From Charina bottae (taxonomy: Eukaryota; Chordata; Lepidosauria; Squamata; Charinaidae), in NCBI GenBank assembly GCA_023362775.1, contig JALMGJ010000005.1, positions 42,305,463 through 42,369,462 of the forward strand: DNA of 64,000 nt, given 5' to 3'. Below, piece after piece: positions 57,941 through 64,000 of the stretch. Position numbers and translations under genes: made by a program. The notes under the pieces are model-generated. The model searched no databases and had not been told where the DNA came from. It worked only from the letters and a program-made list of their open reading frames with translations. Positions within the stretch are counted from its first letter, which is position 1; each line of letters opens with the position of its first letter.

Positions 57941-58371
57941 CTGTATATTGGCATTTTTCCTTTATGTCCACACCCCTCCCCCACCAGTATAATTTCTGCC
58001 TGGGTCCTGTTGACACTCAGATTGGCAGAAGGGAACATAACAGGAAGTATTTGAATGAAGGGGAGTGGAATGGAACTCCTGCTCCCTAATGTTTTGCACA
58101 AGCTGCTGTATTTATTTATTTATTTATTTATTTATTTATTTTCTATCCCGCCTTTATTAGGGGGATATCGGGGAGCTTGAACCTCTTCCTTCTGAGAAAA
58201 GGCTAAAATTCTTGGATTCTTTAGGTTTGGAAAAAAAACCCTGCTGAGTGGGAACATGATTGTGGTATATAAAATTATACATCAGGGAGAAGGTTTTTTT
58301 TTTTAACTGTTCCTTCAAACACTAGAACCAGGGATCATCCAATGAAGCTGATTCAAAAGAGATTTAGAACA

Positions 58372-58411
58372 GCACCCCCACCCCACCCCACCCCACCCCA
58401 CCCCACCCCAG
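58372..58411. repeat. (CCCCA)n microsatellite
   Basis: About seven cccca units. Confidence 0.9.
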
Positions 58412-59037
58412 TACTTCTTTGTGTATTGCATAGCTATAACATGTGGAGTTCATGGTGATGGCCCCAAACTTGGATTGTCTTAAAAAGTGACGTGGTAAAT
58501 TCAAGGAGGACAGCTCTGTACCTCTCAGTGTTACTCAGTGTGACCTCTGCTTTCAGGTGAGGATAGCAGGCCTCCGAATACTGGTTTCTAGGGAGCACCA
58601 GAGGGGCATATCTCCATGTCTTCCTTCCAGCACCCTAGAGACATCTGCTTGGCCGTTGCGAGAAACAAAATGCTAGACTGAGGTGGGCCTTGTCTGATTT
58701 TGCAGGACTGTTCTTATATACTTATGGCTTGATTTGGGGACAGAAGGGTGAGGGGATTTTGGGCTTTCAACCTTCCCTTCCATAATTGGAGCACCGAAAG
58801 GTGAATGTTACCTATCCAAAAAATCCGCATTAACCACTTTCCTCATCCTATTTTTTTTTCCTGACAAGGAAGCAGATACTGTTTGATATTTCACCTGACT
58901 TTTTCCTGGTTGGTTGCTGGGCTATACGTACTTATCCACACTCCTGCTTTATCTTCACCTGAGTTTCCAAGGCTGGTGAGAGGAAGCTTTAAGGATTATT
59001 ATACCTAACTGGAAAGTGAATAAAAAACACCTTGCAG

Positions 59038-59276
59038 AGCAGCATTGGACAGAGATTCCTATGAAGAAAGCAAGCTCCTGAAGATCCAGGAAATCTTTCT
59101 AACCTGTCTAGGACTTGGGACTGTGCTTCCTATTCACTCTCTGAAGATGTCTCTGCAAAACCTCACACAGCCCACCTATATCCAACCACCCAGTAACTCA
59201 AGTGGTGGCTTACAAGGCTTGGTCAATATGGTGCATGGTTTCTTGGGGATCGTGCAACCCAACAGTTTCCCAAAAG
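59038..59276 (+). CDS. probable N-terminal coding exon of a prominin-family gene
   Basis: Prominins are five-pass membrane glycoproteins of plasma-membrane protrusions. After the acceptor-like ccttgcag the frame reads a hydrophobic stretch IFLTCLGLGTVLPIHS, which looks like a signal peptide, then MSLQNLTQPTYIQPPSNSSG and GLQGLVNMVHGFLGIVQPNS, ending FPK/gtaaga. The last part resembles the segment before the first transmembrane helix of prominins (LVHxFLxVVQPxxFPED, from memory). Two N-glycosylation sequons (NLT, NSS) fit an extracellular position. The only ATG in frame, at 59146, lies after the hydrophobic stretch, so the true start may be in an upstream exon. Later exons were not found in the remaining 4.7 kb. 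Prominin-1-like or the non-mammalian third prominin are both possible. Confidence 0.55.
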
Positions 59277-60809
59277 GTAAGAGTTGCAATGATGCAGGAA
59301 CTACTTTCCATATCATCAGGAACTACTACTGTATGGTACAGAATGCCATTGGGTTTTCTTCTTCATAAGATGTGATCAACCATTATTCTTCTCATTGTAT
59401 GGACTTCTCAGATTAAATGTTGTGGAGGACACAAATTTAATTTCAGAATTCTGTAGGAGAGTCTTAACTGTTTGAATGCCCAGATTGAGGCTGGCTAATA
59501 GGCAAATGGCAGTGAATTTGCCATGGCACTGTGGGGGAATGCAAGTTTAGCTGCCTTAATGAAACAGCACTGGAAACAAAACCTTCAATTTTATCATGCT
59601 GAGATGAGAAAGATGTTGATTTATTGTACCAGGTTTAACTGGAGCCCAAGCTCTGAACAGTATGATAATAACGGTGTTGGGAGGGGTATAAGTTACAGTT
59701 TGTCTTATCTGTTACTTGAGCCTGGTAGGTAAATACCATCTACTATTTGTCTCTGGTACATTTATTTATTCCGCAATATTTCTTTATTCAGATATTGAAA
59801 AAGATGAGCTAACCTTTGGAGAATGCTCATATTAATTGAAAAATCAAGGCATGCTGTAGTTTTGTTAAGAAAAATAGCATTTATTTCCAAATAGTCAGTT
59901 TTAATTCATCCCCTTGCCATCTTTGCCCATCTCTAAGATTCAAGTTCTTCAGTAATTTTCTATCACATTTTTAATATTTTCCTTTTGACGAGAAGAGTTT
60001 AAGAAACATTATTAATGAAAAGCAGCTCAGGGCCAAACCATTTTTTCATTAAAAAAAATGCAGCTGCAGCCTTCAGTAGGTAGAATAATGTTGTGGCAAT
60101 ATCCTAAATGGATGGGATTGGTGCTTCCAAGAGACATTCATTTTTAGAAATGTAGTACATTGCATAATACATCTATTTTTTTAATGTGAAAGGCTTATAT
60201 TCCATTTTTCTTTTTCTCCATTAAAAAAATCTGAAAAACTACACTGTTGTCTTTTCGTAGTTTGCTGCCACAATTCTACAATTTCTGGTGGCTATAAAAC
60301 CTGAGCTTGGGGGCCAAATGCAGCCTATATGCTAAAGTCCCCCCCCACCCCCGCTGTCTATTAAAGTGCTGAAAATTTAACATGACTTCTCACATCAATT
60401 TTACTTTCTCATCCTTCTGAGAAATAGAGATACATAGTAGAACTGTGGCATTTTACATACACGTCTTTCTCCCGGATTTGAACTTGGGATAACCTGTTTT
60501 TCTGGCTTACAGTAAAAAATAGGCTACTTTGTACAAATAGATTTTTCCTTATGTCAGTCAGAAAACACTTTCTCTTTCTTGTCTAGCTCCAGTCTCAAAC
60601 AACTCTTCTCAGAGTTTTTAAAATGCAAAGAACCTTGTGTAAATAGGAACAAAGCACTCAACAAGCATTTGATCTGATAAATGTGTAGTCACTTGAAAAG
60701 ACAACAGAAGGGAAAAGGTCTGCTTAAATCATGGGCAGCACTAGACACTGAATTCATAGTCTGAATGTGAAGGAGGAAAGGCGCAGGGAATCAGCTCTCA
60801 CCACACAGC
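59277..60809 (+). other. putative intron of the prominin-like gene, nothing recognised
   Basis: AT-rich. No following exon encoding the first transmembrane helix was recognised. Confidence 0.4.
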
Positions 60810-60885
60810 AGGAAGGAAGGAAGGAAGGAAGGAAGGAAGGAAGGAAGGAAGGAAGGAAGGAAGGAAGGAAGGAAGGAAGGAAGGA
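60810..60885. repeat. (GGAA)n microsatellite
   Basis: About 19 ggaa units. It encodes artefactual KEGRKEGR and LPSFLPSF ORFs. Confidence 0.95.
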
Positions 60886-61744
60886 CACATGGTTCTTTCT
60901 TTTTTCCAAAATCTTCTGCTCACAGGCAGCCCAGGAGGAACAACCAAGAAACCTTCCACCTGCCTTCATGCATTTTTTGTTAATAAGATTTCTGCTCTTT
61001 TCTAATAAATTGTGTCAAAACTTCAAATGAAACTTTTGTGGAAGACCTCAAGAAGTGTTAAATGGTACAGTTATCCAGCTATACTGCACAACATTTGCTG
61101 CCAGAAACAGAAAATGCTCCTTTTCATCATTCATGTAAATTAAAATAGTAATGAACATATGTACTACCTTGGCACAGTCTTCTGACAGCTCCAATATTAT
61201 GGCTGAACGTAAATTTAAGTGGCTGCAATGGCAGAGCCCCATTTATTTAACTGCATCTCTGCCAACGTGCAACAGGACTGTGTTTTAACAGGAAAAAGGG
61301 GTGCTGGTGCTGGAGAGAAGGAGCTACTGGGTTGGTTGCCCAGGCTTTTTTCCTTCCTCACGGCTTTGATTCCAGAAGGGAAGAACGTGCAGCTGGCCAC
61401 TGTTGAATAAGCTGGAGGAGGTGGTGTTTATGTTTCTTTTCTTAAAAAACATTTCTGGGCTACCCTTTAACATTTTAATAGGAAGTTTTAATAGAAAGCA
61501 GGACTGGAAACATATATTTATTTACTAAAAACATTCCAAAGGTTAAACACCTGAGAGAAATAAAAGTCTGTATCTGATACACTGGGGAGAGAGTTCCTAG
61601 CAAGGCCCAAAGCAGAAAGTAGTCTATCCTCTATAGCCCTCTCCCTTGGATCAGATATCTCGGGCACTCGGAGGAAGGCCCCTGAAGAAGATTGACATGG
61701 GATAAGATAATTTCTTCATGTATCCTGGCTATGCAAGGTTTAAA
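60886..61744. other. nothing recognised
   Basis: No exon or repeat recognised. The short + ORF at 61219-61410 has no family resemblance. Confidence 0.4.
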
Positions 61745-61875
61745 TTTTATTTTATTTATAAATGTACATTAATGATTTTAATTCTGTTGTAAACCGCCCA
61801 GAGTCCCCCTTGGGGGAGTTGGGCGGTGATAAATCCAATAAATAAACAAATAAATAAATAAATAAAAAATAAATA
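61745..61875 (+). mobile_element. CR1/L2-type LINE tail, sense
   Basis: It reads tgtaaaccgcccagagtccc, gggggagttgggcggtgata and an aataaata tail. Confidence 0.85.
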
Positions 61876-62590
61876 CAAGCCCCATTTTTTGAACAATGTT
61901 TCAACATAAATTAAAAACCTTGTATAGATCTCTTCAAGCCTTGGTGAAATGGGTTTACAACGCCTCCTTCCACTTAATAGCCCAAAGGCTGTGTTTTGAA
62001 CTAACCACAAGTTCTAAGGCAGCAAATGTGCTGGGCATTCAAATGTTTAACCTGAAATTCACTAGTAACCTCAGCATGCGTAACTATAGTCAAGTTCTTT
62101 CTATCCAGATGGAATTGAAGCTCAGATCACTTCATCGCACTGCACAGTTTCAGCTTTAAACTCCCCCCGCCCCTAGCCCACTGGATATAAATGTAGGACA
62201 GAAGCACGATTAAGCAGTATGCTGTATCAGGCAGTTTGACCCTGAGGAGGCTGCTTCATCCTTTAGAATGGTGAAGCAGGCCCTGAGACTGATTCCTTAT
62301 CTTGAATATAATGCTTCTTGTGATGCAACTCAAAATGTTAAGATCCTTTTGACAATAGTGTTTCATGTTGACTTGTATTTAGGTTGTAGACAACTTGATA
62401 ATCTAACCCTTGTGGCCTTCCTGAAAGTTACTGTTTCTCCTTTAAGGTTAGATATAGTTCTCTAAACTCAGTGTTGTAGCCTGTTGCAGCTTAAAGGAGT
62501 TGAGAATAGCTACTGAAAATTGTGAGTCTTCTAATCACTGTTCTTCTGGACTTTCAAATCATTGAATTTGAAGCTACAAATTAGTTGTTT
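61876..62590. other. nothing recognised
   Basis: No exon or repeat recognised. Confidence 0.4.
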
Positions 62591-62594
62591 GTTT

Positions 62595-62820
62595 TAGCCG
62601 TTCAGTTGTGTCTGATTCTTGGTGACTGCCTGGACAAGTCCCTGCAGTTTTCTTGGCAAGGATTTTCGGAAGTGGCTTGCCATGGCCTTTTCCCTAAGGC
62701 TGAGAGAGAATGACTGGCCCAAGGTCACCCAGCTGGCTTTATGCCTAAGGTGGGACTAGAACTCTCCGTCTCCCGGTTTCTAGCTTGGTGCCTTAACCAC
62801 TACACCAAACTGGCTCTCTC
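62595..62820 (-). mobile_element. tRNA-headed SINE with BovB-like tail, antisense
   Basis: On the minus strand it starts gagccagtttggtgtagtgg, continues through cagctgggtgaccttgggcc and ends tgcagggacttgtccaggca and acacaactgaacggctaaaa. It is the same subfamily as the copy at 47905. Confidence 0.85.
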
Positions 62821-63110
62821 ACAAATTAGTTAGATATAAGTAAATTCAAAGGTCCACTTGGTGCAATAGTTTGCTTCCAAGAATAGCCATCTATTCCCCT
62901 CTTAGTTGGCAGTATCTGTGTTTTACTACTTTTCTTTAAATATAATGGCAAATAGCCATTATAGCATAATAGCATAATTTATATGCTATTAATTTATCTA
63001 ATCCTTTAAAATGAATCAAGGTCAACAGGCGTATTGAGCAATAGTGTATTTGTTGTATTTAACAATTACCTTTCCATGAAAGCACCAGTTCCCTTATTTT
63101 TATGAGTGCT
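62821..63110. other. AT-rich, nothing recognised
   Basis: Contains short tagcata repeats near 62950-62990. Confidence 0.4.
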
Positions 63111-63114
63111 ACAT

Positions 63115-64000
63115 TTTCTCACTCCAGCAAAGGAGATCGTTACCTTGTCGTGGTGCTGGAGCTTGAGCACCTCAATGAAACCATGAGCTAAACCGTGAAG
63201 GGACACCCAAGACGGGAAGGTCGTGGCAGAGAGGTCAGACTAAATACGATCCCTGGGGAAGGTAATGGCAACCCACCCCAGTATTCTTGCCATGAAAACT
63301 AAATGGATCAGTACAACCAAAGATATGTCGGTATACCATCGGAAGATGGGATTCCCAGGTCGGAAGATGGTCAAAATGCTACTGGGGAGGAACAGAGGAT
63401 ACGTTCAACTAGCCCCAGATGTGATGACGCAGCTAGCTCAAAGCCGAAAGGACGGCTAGCGGCCGACGGTGCTGGTGGTGAACGACGAATCCAATGTTCT
63501 AAAGATCACACCATAGGAACCTGGAATGTAAGATCTATGAGCCAGGGCAAATTGGATGTGGTTATTGGTGAGATGTCAAGATTAAATATAGACATTTTAG
63601 GTGTCAGTGAACTGAAATGGACTGGGATGGGCCACTTCACATCAGATGACCACCAGATCTACTACTGTGGACAAGAGGACCACAGAAGAAATGGAGTAGC
63701 CTTCATAATTAATAATAAAGTGGCTAAAGCAGTGCTTGGATACAATCCAAAAAACGATAGAATGATCTCAATTCGAATTCAGGGTAAGCCATTTAACATC
63801 ACAGTGATCCAAATATACGCCCCAACCACAGATGCTGAAGAAGCAGAAGTAGATCAGTTCTATGAGGATCTGCAGCACCTACTAGATAATACACCAAAAA
63901 GAGATGTTATTTTCATTACAGGAGACTGGAATGCTAAGGTGGGTAGTCAGACGACACCTGGAATTACAGGCAAGCATGGTCTGGGAGAACAAAATGAAGC
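63115..64000 (+). mobile_element. BovB/RTE LINE, 5' part, runs off the window
   Basis: The 5' region (ctccagcaaaggagatcgtt, ggtaatggcaacccaccc) leads into an open frame. It continues past the last base, so it may be a long copy. It is in the same direction as the putative prominin gene. Confidence 0.88.
63450..64000 (+). CDS. BovB endonuclease/reverse transcriptase ORF, N-terminal part
   Basis: The frame is open from at least 63450 to the window end without a stop. The first ATG in the typical block is at 63537. It encodes the apurinic-type endonuclease that nicks target DNA for target-primed reverse transcription: IGTWNVRSMSQGKLDVVIGE, LGVSELKWTGMG, VIQIYAPTTDAEEAEVDQFY and FITGDWNAKVGSQTTPG. 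These hold the conserved Asn, Glu, Tyr-Ala-Pro and Gly-Asp-x-Asn residues of the endonuclease fold. The reverse transcriptase half lies beyond the window. Confidence 0.9.

Larger units (their letters stand above)
57481..59037. other. non-coding stretch with LINE tails
   Basis: It holds a CR1 tail (57815-57940), a (TTTA)n run with a tail-like ctatcccgcctttatta (58108-58160), and a CCCCA repeat (58372-58411). No exon recognised. Confidence 0.6.

Noticed and set aside
59796..59835. Possible second exon of the prominin-like gene (after ttattcag)
   Set aside because: The frame DIEKDELTFGECSY meets a stop after 14 codons, there is no donor, and it does not resemble prominin.

Overview
The window is vertebrate nuclear DNA, most likely from a squamate reptile (lizard or snake). 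The host gene is split into exons with GT-AG introns, and the repeats are a squamate-type mix of BovB/RTE, CR1 and L2 LINEs, Sauria-type SINEs, other tRNA-headed SINEs, Tc1 elements and many short hAT elements. The species cannot be named from this sequence.

Positions 1-35.5 kb hold LDB1 (LIM domain-binding 1; also NLI/CLIM2) on the + strand. Ten coding exons lie between 4907 and 33311. Every junction is GT-AG and the reading frame is kept throughout. The set encodes the full 375-residue short form from an ATG at 4990, plus most of the N-terminal extension of the long form, whose first exon must lie upstream of the window. A 3' UTR of up to about 2.2 kb follows, with poly(A) signals near 34137 and 35462. 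The introns are full of insertions: two Tc1 elements (one with an intact 340-residue transposase), an L1-like fragment, a DIRS-like remnant, L2, CR1, SINEs and hAT elements.

From 35.5 to about 56 kb I see no convincing host gene. The stretch holds a small gag-only Ty3/gypsy element, a BovB 3' half, several hAT elements (one carrying nine units of a 61-bp minisatellite), a fold-back DNA element, SINEs and LINE tails.

From about 56.2 to 57.5 kb there is a CpG-rich, promoter-like island. At 59038-59276 there is a probable first coding exon of a prominin-family membrane glycoprotein on the + strand, whose remaining exons would lie past the window. The window ends inside a BovB LINE whose endonuclease frame is open to the last base.

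I found no new multi-gene system. The observations most worth checking concern transposon biology: two different hAT elements placed end to end with three copies of the same 8-bp target; an intact Tc1 element; a BovB copy holding a CR1 insert with a piece of inverted BovB tail at its junction; SINEs with the same tRNA-like head but two different LINE-like tails; and the minisatellite-bearing hAT copy.
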